Of a stretch of DNA of 64,000 bases, positions 1 through 11,035 are shown piece by piece. The stretch is from positions 1,426,001 through 1,490,000 of the forward strand of contig OY101123.1 of assembly GCA_956465555.1 (NCBI GenBank). Reading direction: 5' to 3'. The DNA is from Nitzschia sp. pyKryTriq1 (lineage: Eukaryota > Bacillariophyta > Bacillariophyceae > Bacillariales > Bacillariaceae). A program made the position numbers and the translations under genes. The notes beneath the pieces are model-generated. The model had not been told where the DNA came from, made no database searches, and saw only the letters and a program-made list of their open reading frames with translations. Each line of letters begins with the position of its first letter. Positions within the stretch are counted from its first letter, which is position 1.

Positions 1-1028
1 CCAGACGACGACGCATTGTATCGCCCCCGAAATCCACTCGAGAGAACGGATTCATAGGCCACTGTGGCTGCGAGGGATGCCTTGGTAAAGGCTCGACCGA
101 CCAGCAGTTTCGTGGCCGCCGCATCCGAAGCGCCACCGATGGACGAGTCTCGATCATCGAAATCCTCCTCTGCTCCGTCTTCTATTATTATTTTGTCGTC
201 TCCTCCCATACCTCCTTCGGCGGCCTCTTTTTCGCTGACGTTGGCTTCGATCAACGAAAATTGTTTGGGTCGAATTTCTTCGGCCTTGTTGGATGCTGCT
301 GCTGTTGATGAAGATGATTCGTCGACTGACGACTCGTTGCGGTTAGCGTCATCCACTTGATCACGAGCCTGGCTCTCAGCAGTCTCTCCAGAGACTTGTT
401 GTTCGTCTGGTTTTGTTTGTTGAAAGCTTTGACGAAAGGTTGTTCCAATTCCAATCGATGGCGCCGCCTTCCACAAATTTGTAGACCTCATCTCTTGAAC
501 CTTGGTGGTCAGAACAGGAGTTCCTTTGGACCACAAGGTTTGTGCATTTTGGTTGGCTCGTTCCTTCAACGTCTGGAAGCGGTTCATCAAGATTTGTGCC
601 CCTTTGCCTGTCGGTTCTCCAGTACCAGTACGTCGCGCCGGAGATGCGGTGGGAGTGGTTGTTGCACTACTAGTAGTAGCAGCAGCAGTAGCAGAATCCG
701 TGGGTGGCTCGGGGACAACATCTGATGCCGGTGGCGCTGGCTCTACCACGTCTGTTTTTTCAACTTCATCGCTCTCCTTGGCAGGTGTCTCTGGCGCTGG
801 TGCTGCTGGCGGTGATACATCGGCTTCCTTCTTTTCCTCCAATGGTCCACCATCCACCGATGGAGTTGTTGCAGGCATATCGGGTTCCGTGGCCGGTGCA
901 GGACTCTTCATAAAAGTACTAATAGTCGCAGTCGCAGCAGCAGTGTCATCCTCGTGGGGTACCGTGGTCGTCGCCTCCTCCTCAGCTGATGGCGGTGCCG
1001 TCACGGCTCCTTCGTCTTCTTGGGACAT
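1..1028 (-). CDS. Partial low-complexity protein, N-terminal part (runs off left edge)
   Basis: The complement of 1028 down to 1 is open for 342 codons with no stop, starting at an ATG at 1028 and leaving two bases at the window edge, so the C-terminus is missing. The first ~140 residues are Ala/Pro/Thr/Glu-rich and acidic, typical of a disordered region. Around residues 145-210 there is a more ordered, basic and amphipathic stretch containing GKGAQILMNRFQTLKERANQ and ending near an FRQSFQ motif. A second acidic/serine region follows, then a more structured tail with LLVGRAFTKASLAATVAY. No family is recognised. It is divergent from the PPR gene and shares a 516-bp upstream region with it. The uninterrupted frame and biased composition support real coding; later exons may lie outside the window. 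Confidence 0.72.
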   Translation of the reverse strand, partial: MSQEDEGAVTAPPSAEEEATTTVPHEDDTAAATATISTFMKSPAPATEPDMPATTPSVDGGPLEEKKEADVSPPAAPAPETPAKESDEVEKTDVVEPAPPASDVVPEPPTDSATAAATTSSATTTPTASPARRTGTGEPTGKGAQILMNRFQTLKERANQNAQTLWSKGTPVLTTKVQEMRSTNLWKAAPSIGIGTTFRQSFQQTKPDEQQVSGETAESQARDQVDDANRNESSVDESSSSTAAASNKAEEIRPKQFSLIEANVSEKEAAEGGMGGDDKIIIEDGAEEDFDDRDSSIGGASDAAATKLLVGRAFTKASLAATVAYESVLSSGFRGRYNASSS

Positions 1029-1544
1029 GATACTAATCAACGCAACCGCTTGAAATGACACTGGGGGTTGTTGGGAGTCGTCGTCAAGGTTTAGTATAAG
1101 AAGCTAAGCTACAAGGACGGCTATTACAAGTACATACAGTATGTGTGGCTGCACTCACTCTTCTCTCCTACCGGTATCGTCATCGTGGTGGCCACAATCG
1201 CAACAACGACGACGACGCATTGGAATGTGGTTCTTGTAGCAGAATATCCGGGTACTTTGGTTTCAAATTGTCCGCGCACGCACGCGACAAAGAAGATTGG
1301 CTGGCTCGGAAAAACGAAACTGCTGGGTGTGTGTACGTCTGTCCTTCGATGGGAACTAAGCGTGACCAATTATTATCCACGAATGAAAGATCTGATCTCT
1401 TCTTTGTTATTATCTAGAGTTTTCTCGCATCCATCCATTGTCCCATGCAACACAACACCATGCAACACATGCAACCCCCACAATACCATTTACATACCAC
1501 ACTCCTTTTCCATTTCAGTCTCGATACGAGAACGACTCATCATC
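1029..1544. other. Divergent intergenic region between two ATGs
   Basis: No gene is supported here. An open frame on the plus strand extends upstream from the PPR gene to a GTG at 1143, but its translation lacks PPR or targeting character. The region probably holds the two 5' UTRs and a shared or back-to-back promoter; no specific element could be recognised. Confidence 0.5.
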
Positions 1545-4478
1545 ATGACACGATGCTGGCCTAACAGCCAAACCAAACGAGGAATACGTTTCGTCGGTCA
1601 TGTTTTCTCGTCTACAAGCAGTAGCAGGAAGCGGCCGGCGGCCACTCGGATCGGAAATCATTTTTCGTGGACTGCCGCATCATGTTCCACCAGTAACGAC
1701 GACATGCGACGACCACTTTCGCTATTATCATTATCATTACCAACCCCGCTGCTTCGAACCAGCTTGGTCTCAGTAAATGATGGTGAAAGGACAGTGCCTC
1801 CTTCACGGTGTTTTTCGACCACAACCAACACGACCTCGTCGTCGTCGTCCTCTTCGACATCTCAAAGAATGGAAAAAATCTGGCGACAAACCACTCAACG
1901 GATACTGAAAGACTCCGAAGTGGGTGCTCTCACCTTCAGTGCTTGGGGAGAAGCTCATTCCTGTATTCTTTTCTGGCTTGGCAGCAACCATAATAATGAT
2001 TCTTCTTCTGTACCGTTAGCAGACAGTATTCGAATCCCGTTGCAACTCTTCGATCGTCTGGTAGAAGAGGAGCAAGCACTATTATTGATGAAAGACCACG
2101 GCGATGACTCCTCCTCGTCAAGACTTCCAGACTTTTTTCATACTGATCTCTTGAATCTCATATTGAACCATTGGCGGAAAATGGTGTCAGAATACTCTGT
2201 ATTGCGGAAAGAACCGGATTTGCATCCTCAAGCGATGGTGGACCGGGTGATCCGTTACCATGAAGAATCATCATCGTCGTCGTCGTCCAAAGTGCAACCC
2301 AACACTCAAACGTTTGCCATGATTGTTGATGGTGCGTCCTCGTTTGTCGTCGCCAACAGCATCGACTCCTCCTCGACCAACGAAAACGGGGTGGTGGTAG
2401 CAGATCGACTGGTCCGTTGGATTCTGCAAGAAGCTCCTGATCATCCGTGGATGCAGCCCAATGTGTACACTTTTTCCTCCTTGATGAATGCGTGGGTCAA
2501 GTCGAAACACCCCGACGCTCCCCAAAAAGTGGAAGCATGGTTGGATCGAATGCACGAATTGCATGAAGCACATCCCGAGTGGGATGATGTGGCTCCCAAT
2601 CATGTCACATATGCAACTGCGATCGATGCATGGGCCCAAGTCGGAAATGTCGATCGGGCCGAACAACTCTTGCAAGATATGCATTCGGCCTATGCACAAG
2701 TCGGAATGGATCATTTGAAACCCAGCCTTCCTGCCTTTAATGGATTGTTAGTGGCATTGGCGAGAGCAGGAGATATGGACCGAGCCGAAGCCTTGTTGGA
2801 ACAGATGGAGGATTTGTACGCTTCTGGGGAACTGGATGAACGACCAAGTGTCATATCCTATTCTACTCTTTTAGATGCCTTTAGCAAATCCAAACAACAG
2901 GGCTCGGCAGAACGTGCCGAAACCATTTTACGACAAATGAAGGAACGAGGGGTCGAAGCCAATTCAATATCATGGAATACAGTCATCGATGCGTATGCCA
3001 AACAAAACAACGTAGAGCAAGCCGAACGATTGCTTCACGAAATGAATGACGAATTTCAGAAAGGAAATCATACTGTCAAACCGACCATGAGAACCTACGG
3101 TGTGGTGCTGTCGGGATGGTCAAGCAAACGATCCTCGCAGTCGGGTGAACGCGGCGAACGACTTCTCAATCTTATGGAACAAATGGCAGAATCAGGCGAG
3201 TTGGAAGAACTAGATCTGGTAGTTTACAACTCTGTACTCGCATGTTGGGCCAGGTCGACATCCCAAGGAGCGGCGATGCGGGCCAAAGACTTCCTCGAGA
3301 CGAAAATGATTCGGGATGGCAAAATGAAACCAGACACATACTCTTTCAATACCGTCATGTCAGCACTGGTTCGTGATGGTCGTATGGTGGAAGCCGAGTC
3401 CATGTTGGATTCCATGTTGGACAATGGCGTCAGTCCTGACATCACAGCATACAATACGCTGATATATGCCTGGACCAAGTCAGGGTCCAAGGATTCTGCT
3501 GCACGTGTTAAAAAGCTTTACAATCGCATGAAAGAAGACTCGAATGTGGAAGCTGACTTGATCACAATGAATTCACTTTTGCATTTCTATTCCAAAACTG
3601 GAAATGCCAGAGCAGCCGAAGCATTGCTCGATGAAATGTGCTCTCTAGATTCCAAGGTCGAACCTGATTCGATTTCTTTCAATACGGTCGTAGCGGCGTG
3701 GACGGGATCCAGAAAATCGGATGCACCGGAGCGGGCCCAAGCTATATTGCAACGTATGATGGATTACGGTGGAAACAAGGTTCAACCCAATGTGATTACG
3801 TTCAATAGCTTATTAAACACATGGGTCAAGGCTCGACCGTCGGAAGCGCTTCCTCATTGCAAACGGCTGGTTGGTATCATGTTCGACTTGGTAGCGGGTG
3901 GAAATTCAAGCGTACAGCCAGATTCTATCACCTACGCTACACTTATCAATGCCCATGGAATGTCCAACGAGAAAGACGCTCAAGTCCAAGCACATACAAT
4001 CTTTCAAGAAATGTATCGTCGCTATCAAGACGGCGACCATCTTCTCAAGCCGACCGTCCACACGTATGGATCATTGATTAATGGGTGGTCACGAAGCTCC
4101 CATCCGGATGCTGGTGAAAAGGCAGAGGAAATTCTTCGCTGGTGGATCGAGAGGGCAGATAAGGGCGAGGTCAACACACGACCCAAAATAGTGGCGTTTA
4201 CAGCTACAATGAAAGCCCACACGAATTGTGGAGATCCTCGAGCTGTCTACAAGGTAGATGGGATTCTGAGCTTGCTATTACGAGAATATGAAAACGGCAA
4301 TGAAAACGCCAAACCCGACGCGAAACTATTTTCCGCCGTGCTACGAGCGTTGATTTCTAGTCCCATACCCCATAAGTCAGAGCCGGCGAAGAAAATCGTC
4401 CACCTAATGAAGCAGCACAATATCCGGCCCGATCGATTCAACATCGAACTATTGAAGCAATGCTGCAACGAACCATGA
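1545..4478 (+). CDS. Pentatricopeptide repeat (PPR) protein, P class, probably mitochondrial
   Basis: A 977-residue intronless protein. The ATG at 1545 was chosen because it opens a basic, Ser/Arg-rich, acid-poor leader (MTRCWPNSQTKRGIRF...) of mitochondrial type; the open frame upstream to a GTG at 1143 looks non-coding. From about residue 305 to the end there are many degenerate 35-residue repeats of the form P-x-x-x-[TS]-[YF]-[NSA]-[TS]-[LV]-[ILM]-x-A-[WY], for example PNVYTFSSLMNAW, PNHVTYATAIDAW, PDTYSFNTVMSAL and PDITAYNTLIYAW. There is no DYW or E domain, so it is P class. Such proteins bind organellar RNA sequence-specifically and affect its processing, stability or translation; the target is unknown. 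Its 3' end lies 52 bp from the convergent SDR gene. Confidence 0.9.
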   Translation: MTRCWPNSQTKRGIRFVGHVFSSTSSSRKRPAATRIGNHFSWTAASCSTSNDDMRRPLSLLSLSLPTPLLRTSLVSVNDGERTVPPSRCFSTTTNTTSSSSSSSTSQRMEKIWRQTTQRILKDSEVGALTFSAWGEAHSCILFWLGSNHNNDSSSVPLADSIRIPLQLFDRLVEEEQALLLMKDHGDDSSSSRLPDFFHTDLLNLILNHWRKMVSEYSVLRKEPDLHPQAMVDRVIRYHEESSSSSSSKVQPNTQTFAMIVDGASSFVVANSIDSSSTNENGVVVADRLVRWILQEAPDHPWMQPNVYTFSSLMNAWVKSKHPDAPQKVEAWLDRMHELHEAHPEWDDVAPNHVTYATAIDAWAQVGNVDRAEQLLQDMHSAYAQVGMDHLKPSLPAFNGLLVALARAGDMDRAEALLEQMEDLYASGELDERPSVISYSTLLDAFSKSKQQGSAERAETILRQMKERGVEANSISWNTVIDAYAKQNNVEQAERLLHEMNDEFQKGNHTVKPTMRTYGVVLSGWSSKRSSQSGERGERLLNLMEQMAESGELEELDLVVYNSVLACWARSTSQGAAMRAKDFLETKMIRDGKMKPDTYSFNTVMSALVRDGRMVEAESMLDSMLDNGVSPDITAYNTLIYAWTKSGSKDSAARVKKLYNRMKEDSNVEADLITMNSLLHFYSKTGNARAAEALLDEMCSLDSKVEPDSISFNTVVAAWTGSRKSDAPERAQAILQRMMDYGGNKVQPNVITFNSLLNTWVKARPSEALPHCKRLVGIMFDLVAGGNSSVQPDSITYATLINAHGMSNEKDAQVQAHTIFQEMYRRYQDGDHLLKPTVHTYGSLINGWSRSSHPDAGEKAEEILRWWIERADKGEVNTRPKIVAFTATMKAHTNCGDPRAVYKVDGILSLLLREYENGNENAKPDAKLFSAVLRALISSPIPHKSEPAKKIVHLMKQHNIRPDRFNIELLKQCCNEP

Positions 4479-4530
4479 ACTAAAAGACTGTGTTTTTTCT
4501 GACACTTTAGCTCAATTCGGCCGACTATCA

Positions 4531-5580
4531 CTATGCTGCCAGCCCGCTCAACTTGCTTTGGACCATTTCCGTGTCTGGTGATTCGCCTTTGACATTCACC
4601 ACTGCAAAGTCCATGTCACGGGCAAAATCACCTTCACAAATTTGAGCTGTTACTTCAGCCAATGTCGATCTCAGCGTATCACCGACGAGCGTATCGCCAA
4701 CTGCTACTTCGACATCCTGAGTTTTCGCATCCTTGTCCAGCTGGAACAGAGTGCCCAAATAGTAGTTGTTGTCGTAAGGCCCCCCAAATAGTTGCCCAGG
4801 TCTGATTATCGTGTAGGAAAATCCATCTTTTTCGGCGGCAGCTTGAATAGCAGCTTCGCCTTTCGCTTTGGCATCCAATACACCACATGCATTCAAGATC
4901 GGAAAAGGCATCTGATCTCGCCGTTGGACACCAATAGAACTCAGCATGATGAGGCGCTTTCGTGGAACTTTGCAGGCATCCTTCCATGCATTGACAAGAT
5001 ATAAATTGGATAAGGCATCAATATTGTTCGGAGTATTGAATCCTTGTTCGTCAAGGGCGGCAATCGCTTTCTTCACGTCAAAAGAGTTGTCGAGAAGGGC
5101 CTTGATGACATCGCCTGCAACTCCTGAATTACTCTCACTTTTTGTCCAGGCCTTTGTTGGAAAAGCGGTAGTGCCGGTGCAAATGACCAAAGCATTAGCA
5201 TTTTCCAGTGCTGGCCTCAGCGATACCGGGCACTTTGTAGAATCTCCCTTCATTTGCTCTTCAAGAAGATTGGCTTCATACAGAGTGATCGACTCCCGGT
5301 TCAAAAATTCTGAAACAGAAGTTGCATCGCGAACAATGCCATTCACTTTGTATGTATCCGACAGACGAAGTGCCACCAATTTCCCCACATTTCCAGAGGC
5401 GCCGACCACTGCCACTGTATCCCCGGGCTGGAGGGCTTTTCGGTTGGGAAGGCTAGCAGCAGCACCAATATTCGGAAAAGACGCTTTAGTGTCCCATGGG
5501 AATTTGAATTCAAATGCCTCCAAGCAAACTAAAATTGAAAGGGTGTAAATGCACACAAATAGCAAGCTAAATTCTTTCAT
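4531..5580 (-). CDS. NAD(P)-binding atypical SDR / NmrA-like protein, likely plastid-targeted
   Basis: A 349-residue protein. The frame extends upstream to a TTG at 5610, but the first ATG (5580) starts directly at a hydrophobic signal-like segment (residues 4-20). The glycine-rich nucleotide site VAVVGASGNVG lies at about 56-66, followed by a Rossmann fold, an IMLSSIGVQ strand and the YTIIRPGQLFGG segment that characterises atypical SDRs resembling plant plastid NAD(P)-binding proteins. The classical catalytic YxxxK is not evident, so a redox-sensor or chaperone-like role is as likely as a dehydrogenase. After the hydrophobic core comes ...CLEA-FEFKFPW: a Phe just after a signal-like cleavage site is the known diatom plastid-import signature, so plastid targeting is inferred. 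The 3' end faces the PPR gene. Confidence 0.82.
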   Translation of the reverse strand: MKEFSLLFVCIYTLSILVCLEAFEFKFPWDTKASFPNIGAAASLPNRKALQPGDTVAVVGASGNVGKLVALRLSDTYKVNGIVRDATSVSEFLNRESITLYEANLLEEQMKGDSTKCPVSLRPALENANALVICTGTTAFPTKAWTKSESNSGVAGDVIKALLDNSFDVKKAIAALDEQGFNTPNNIDALSNLYLVNAWKDACKVPRKRLIMLSSIGVQRRDQMPFPILNACGVLDAKAKGEAAIQAAAEKDGFSYTIIRPGQLFGGPYDNNYYLGTLFQLDKDAKTQDVEVAVGDTLVGDTLRSTLAEVTAQICEGDFARDMDFAVVNVKGESPDTEMVQSKLSGLAA

Positions 5581-8500
5581 CTCGATGCTTTCGTCGTTGT
5601 ATGTGAACAAAGTCAGTCTTCAGTTTATCGTAACATGATCATCAAAACGACAACAAAACGACAATATGACGGGCCTCCCTCCGAATTGAATTGAAAAGTC
5701 TCTCTGTCTCAAGCTACGGTAGCGAATAAGATCTTTTTTATTATTTTGGAGCGACACATACGTACGTAATATTGTACGGGTAGATTTACCGGTACAAGAG
5801 TACGCGCGCAGAGAGCGACCGTTTTGCCGCCTACAGTACGACTAGTACTGTTTTACCTGGTACGAGTATCTGGTACAGTACGTGTACCTGGTACCGAAAT
5901 TGCAACGAAGATACAGCATTTTCATTGTTTTCGTCAACGAAGATTTGATCATGATCATCAATGGGGACGGCAAGATCATTCCAAGTTGAAGTTCACAACG
6001 AGGGCTCGTAATACATACCGTACACCAGCAGTACATCGCCATGCTGCTTTTGCTGAGCATATTTGATTGTTTCGTTGGTGAGTTGAATTGAGGAGTCGAT
6101 ACCAACACAATATTAGAAGAATCGAACTATGTATGTGCATCATTTCTCTGTGACGATAAACCATGGCTTTTTCGAAATAGAAGTATCAGTCTCTGTTACT
6201 CGCTGTTCGAGATTTTTACTTAGACATGTCTGAGAGATCACGACGAAAAACTAGCAGCAACCTTCTCGGTTCCTCTTTTTTATGTTCTACTATCCAAACA
6301 AGCAAGAAGGCTCCTCTCAGCAGCTCTCACATACTATTCGAACTGATCATGTCTTTCCTCGTCTGCTTTCTTGTTACCAGCACAGGCGAACAACAAAGCA
6401 GCACGTGTTGGATCGTTTGACGAAGATCTTCTGAAGTTTGGATACTCTGGTGGCGAAGGCGACAAGGAGATGGACCCAAACCTAAACCCAACAAAATAAG
6501 TCCGCCGGATGATGGTGCTATAGTGCATTGGTGGGGCTGCGTTAAAAGAATCAAATTGCGTTTTCAGATACTGTAGCCGGTGCTATACCCAGGAGAACTT
6601 GAACAAGGCGGAAGAGAGATGGCACCCGCCCATGGTGACGACGCAAGAACAATAATCAGTGTACAATCGATCATTGCCTCCTTCTGGCTTGTTGTTGAGG
6701 TGATCTACTAGAGTCAATGGAGTTTGAGACAAGGCAGGACGAGACATTGAGAAGATCCCACCAAGACCTTCTTCATTGTGCGGTGTTGACCTCATGGGAA
6801 ATTCCACCAAGAGCAAATCCCAATAGCGCCGGTGACGAATCCTCGAAAGAATAGTACACCATCGTCTCGGCGCCGACCGCAATCAAAGACAGTTAACTCA
6901 ACAGACAGACTGACATTGATTTGTAGGAGGAAGAGCGGCACAAGCCTAATTCAGTAAAGCTCCATTCAATACCCCTATCGACCGCCCCCTTTTGTTAGTC
7001 TTTGTTGGGCGACATATTAGGCGAAGTAGCGAGAAACCAATCCAAGAATGACCAGCATACAACCTTTGAAAGGGAGAGAGTACCCTCGATAAATATTGCT
7101 CTGCTAGAAACACATGTAGATCTTCTGGTGGCGATAATATTTTATCTTGCCCCCCTCCCTATGAACGTCCGACAAGACGAGGACCCGGCATCAAAGAAAA
7201 CACTCCAGCATCGATCAATTGTATGGATACTTGATTTGCTCCAGGATAACGAAGCTATGAGCATTCTCATCGCATAATAATCACCATCGTCAGCAACAGT
7301 GCCATAAGTGTAAATGCCATAAAGATTATTTGGTCCCTTTGGCCAGCTAGTAGCCCATGATGTGACGAAAACGAACCATAAGAATCTACTGGTCGTACCC
7401 GCCATCCACAAACAAATCACCAGGTAGAGATTACTGGAAGTGATAATCTTGTAGAGGCTTTTGACATTGTCTTGGCCTGAAGTATAATATGTGATGATAT
7501 ATTGGGAGCGGAAATGGATTTAGTGGAAGATCAACGAAGGGCAACAAGCAAACAAAGTCAAATTGAACATCGGCGAGGCGAATCAGCTAAACCCCTTGGT
7601 TTGTCGTCAACAAAGAAGGCGCGATGGCCTCTTCTTGGGATCTAATAATATAGACACAAGTTTTATCGTCCTTCTCGCTCATCAATAATACTCTATTACC
7701 ATAATTGTCATGCCATGAAAATTGATAGGACTTACCACGAAGTACGGACTGCCGCCATTTTCTCGGCTGCCGATCGCGCGATGTCTGAGAAAATCGATCG
7801 AGATTCCCCCTTCTCTATTCCTGCTATATCCTGAGACAGGGAATATGGTAGCTCTAGAGAAAAAGTCTACTCGTAGAGGAGAAAGTGAAGGAAACGAAGA
7901 AGACACGGTTGTGTGTCGTTGCTCGCATCTTTTGTCTTCGTGATTCGGACGAAACACAAAAATCAAAATGTTGTGTCATGGTCAATGGTCACAGGAGTTA
8001 ATCCAAGGAGTCGGAGAATTCTTTAAATTGGATCGTTCTTCGTCTGGCCGCATACACGTAGCTTCCGTGGCGCGGGTCCCGCGTGCCAAAAGACACATCG
8101 TGTGGAATGACCATTTTGGAATTTACATAAAGGCGGGGTCATTTCGTCAGGTTGCGGTCCTTTTTGAGGGGTTAAAGGAGATGGATATAAGGAAATCAAT
8201 TTGATGGAGATGACCCCTTTGTGGAGGGTGCAGCTCTTGCTCGGAAAAGGGGCTTTCTTTTTTGTCGACGACGACGACGACGACGCCGGCCATCAATCTT
8301 TCGATTTATTTCCTCCCACCAACAAAACACCAGTTATGCGCGGTACGAGTGAAGTATTTTATGTGGGGTAGAACGATCGTTCAGTAGTGGTTCGCACGTC
8401 GCCGCCAGCCGGCAAGCCGCGCAGAAGCTTGTGATGCAATAACGGAAGGATGCTCTGCTAAATCGATTTACCTGGTATCCATACCGTACCGGTACTTGTA

Positions 8501-8679
8501 CTCTCCGCTCTCTCTGGAACACAACCAACGAAACCCCAACCAGGAACACGAAAGTGCTTTCATAACAATTCTTGCAAAAGTATTGCTACTTCTGCGTCAA
8601 GCTAACTACCGCACCGTCGTCTGGATCTGGTGTTTGTATCGCTGCTGGGTCAATCAGTGCGTACCAAAAAATACCGGCC
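5581..8679. other. 3.1-kb gene-poor region
   Basis: Only short, unconvincing open frames are present. A cluster of GTAC-centred palindromes lies at about 5774-5903 (TACCGGTAC, CCTGGTAC, GGTACAGTACGTGTACCTGGTACC units). A (GAC)n run lies at about 8265-8285. A 43-codon ATG frame starts near 7514 (MDLVEDQRRATSKQSQ...) with charged composition but no other support. The region may hold non-coding transcripts or regulatory DNA; I see no recognisable gene, tRNA or transposon. Confidence 0.5.
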
Positions 8680-10560
8680 ATGACGCAAGGCCACGATGAC
8701 GACGACGTTTCGATTCGACTCGATGAGGCCACCAGAAAACGGATAAACAAGGTTGCCATCGAACGGAAAAAATCTATCAATTCCAGACAATCGAAAAACG
8801 ATCGAAAGAATGCTATTTTTTCAGCCGCGGATAAGTGGGCAGAACCCTTTGGGGAAGATGATGTTATCCCCCCTGCTCGGAGAACTTCGATGCCAGTATC
8901 CAAGAAAAAACCTAAAGGAAGAGATGAAATGTCACTCAGCGAACATACCGGGAGGGCAAGCAGAGACAGGCGCCGCCAAGACGACAACGATGACGACAAC
9001 GATTTGAAGGGCGACCGAACGGTGAAACCGGGCGACGATGAAGGGAAACTGGGGGACTTGTTGGGGAAGATGAATGACTCCAAACCTATTAAAAGGCGAG
9101 ATTCGCGGACTGTTGCTTCGATGCCAGTCAGTTCTAGCCGGGATGGTTCCCCTCGGCGGAGAATGAGCGGCGAGAGAAAAAGCCCATCAGGTGGTAGGCC
9201 GCGGAGCTCCCATGTTATGAAACATAAACCCGGTGAAGGCCCGATAAAGCATAAACCCGGGGAAGGCCCAATGAAACGGAGAACTGCGAGTCCTGGTCCC
9301 ATGAAGAAGAGATCCGCGTCACCGGGGCCTCATAATGAGAGAAGACGATCGAGTTCCGTGGGTCCGTTGAAAAGCAAAGTCGAACCATCATCACCAACGA
9401 AAAGCCCTGCAACACCAAAGAGACGGGCATCTGCACGAGCTGGAAGCAAGGATTCGGATGGGGCAGGTCTAGATGACTTTCTAGGAAGCTCAAAACCGAA
9501 AAGAAAGAGTTCGTCCAGTGGTGGAAGTGTAGCAAGTGCTCCAGCCTTACGGAGAAAGGACAGCAGTCGAAGGTCAAGGCGGTCATCTCGTGGTTCAGTT
9601 TCTACAAGACGAACGCGATCAGCCGATATCGACGAACCGCTGGTAGAAGAAAAGGCGTTAGAAAGTCCCAAGCGCCGAAGGGCGAGGTCCGCCGACGATG
9701 TAGATCTAGGTATCGGAGAGGAGTCTCTGAACGATGAGCCATCATCTCCACCGAAGAATTTTTCACAAAGGCTCTCCAAGAGACTCAACTCCTTCCGAAA
9801 GTTGGCTGGTCTTGGCGGTAGCCAGAAGACAATGGCCACCCATCAAGGTGACTCTTCAAGCACGGAGGATACGGAGGCACTCTTACCCAAGAAGAGCAGT
9901 CGCGCTGGGCGAAGAGAGCCGGTGCGATCCAAAGAGAAGCCAACGAGGAGTAGTAGTGCTGGGCCATTGAGTAGGCCGGGAAGAAAAGACAGGGAAGATC
10001 GTCGGGCGGGATTAACTAAATCAAAGCGAAACAACGGCGCAGAGCCTGCCGAGGATGACGAGGGCGAACGTCAGATGAAACCACCACAAAGAGCACAGAG
10101 TATGATGCTTCATCGAGAAGCTACTCGTCGTGGGAAATCTGCTTCACTGATGGATCTTCAACAATACTCAGAAGAAGAGATTCACAGCACATCATATTTT
10201 GCAAGTAACCACGTGCTGGTGAATCGTGAGAGGATGAAGCGAGGCCTTCGTCCACTTACAAGAAATATTGCAATGGATCAGATAGCACGAGAAAATGCAG
10301 AGAAAATGTCAAAAGCGTCAGGTACAACCCCACTTCCAGCGACTTATGTCGGAAACGTGCTACGAGGCGAGTCTATTCGTGCTATCCATCGGGCCATTAT
10401 GCTAAACAAGGAGGGAAGGGAACGCGCAAATCTTCTAAGCCCGTACTTTCAAGAGTTTGGGGTTGGAACGGCAAAAAGTGGAGATGGAATGTTGTATGTC
10501 TGTCAGCTTTTCAGTGAGCGTCTCGAGCTGACCATCACGGACACAATTGCTCCTGCGTAG
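8680..10560 (+). CDS. CAP/SCP-domain protein with long basic disordered N-terminus
   Basis: A 626-residue protein. The frame begins at a TTG at 8572; the first ATG (8680, MTQGHDDDDVS) was chosen. Residues 1 to ~500 are disordered, rich in Ser, Arg, Lys, Pro and Gly, with local repeats (KHKPGEGP twice, then ASPGPMKKRSASPGP-like units) and many R-R-x-S sites. The C-terminal ~120 residues fit a CAP (cysteine-rich secretory, PR-1, YkwD-like) domain: HVLVNRERMKRGLRPLTRN, IARENAEKMS, then GESIRAIHRAIM and FGVGTAKSGDGMLYVCQLF. Unlike typical secreted CAP proteins there is no signal peptide, and the N-terminus looks intracellular. It shares domain order with the gene at 13945, so the two are probably duplicates. 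Molecular function is unknown. Confidence 0.82.
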   Translation: MTQGHDDDDVSIRLDEATRKRINKVAIERKKSINSRQSKNDRKNAIFSAADKWAEPFGEDDVIPPARRTSMPVSKKKPKGRDEMSLSEHTGRASRDRRRQDDNDDDNDLKGDRTVKPGDDEGKLGDLLGKMNDSKPIKRRDSRTVASMPVSSSRDGSPRRRMSGERKSPSGGRPRSSHVMKHKPGEGPIKHKPGEGPMKRRTASPGPMKKRSASPGPHNERRRSSSVGPLKSKVEPSSPTKSPATPKRRASARAGSKDSDGAGLDDFLGSSKPKRKSSSSGGSVASAPALRRKDSSRRSRRSSRGSVSTRRTRSADIDEPLVEEKALESPKRRRARSADDVDLGIGEESLNDEPSSPPKNFSQRLSKRLNSFRKLAGLGGSQKTMATHQGDSSSTEDTEALLPKKSSRAGRREPVRSKEKPTRSSSAGPLSRPGRKDREDRRAGLTKSKRNNGAEPAEDDEGERQMKPPQRAQSMMLHREATRRGKSASLMDLQQYSEEEIHSTSYFASNHVLVNRERMKRGLRPLTRNIAMDQIARENAEKMSKASGTTPLPATYVGNVLRGESIRAIHRAIMLNKEGRERANLLSPYFQEFGVGTAKSGDGMLYVCQLFSERLELTITDTIAPA

Positions 10561-11035
10561 ATGTGATGTGGTCCCTCCGGCGTTTTCATTTTGTTTGGCG
10601 TCATTTGGATACGGCTGCTCGATTTGTGATGGAAATGATACTGGCTACGCCCACGATCATACATTCGAAGATCTGTTGCCGTCAAGTGGGCACTAATTCC
10701 AGAAAGGACCGACGAGATGAATAGGTACACGTACTCAAAATCTTGGATTCGGTACCATTGATTTACCATAACTGAAGGCCGAACTGAGATTGTCTACGGG
10801 CCATAAGAAGATTTGGTAGACTTTGAAGAAGCTGTTTGCATGTGACACCACCACCACGGGAGACATGTTTCCAGAATGCGAAGCAAATACCCCGAACCAA
10901 TAATCCAGCAGTGCACTCCCTCTACTAGCTAGAGGACGAAAAAATGCGGAAATCTCCACTTAACCGAGTTCACTTATTGGATCATCAATTCACCGAACAT
11001 GTGGTCCACTGGCTCCTTCTTCATGGACTTTCTTG

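Noticed and set aside
502-1053. 183-codon plus-strand frame rich in Ala/Val/Ser
   Set aside because: It is the antisense shadow of the acidic N-terminal coding sequence on the minus strand, which is open for the whole 1028 bp.
1143-1544. 5' extension of the PPR frame to a GTG
   Set aside because: No ATG, no PPR or targeting character, and translation resembles non-coding sequence; ATG 1545 opens a good mitochondrial leader.
7968-8204. 78-codon plus-strand frame beginning with ATG
   Set aside because: Isolated, no homology recognised, no splice partners; length is within chance for this region.
8586-9302. 238-codon minus-strand frame
   Set aside because: Antisense of the basic CAP protein; Ser/Leu/Pro composition is what reverse-complemented Lys/Arg/Ser codons give.
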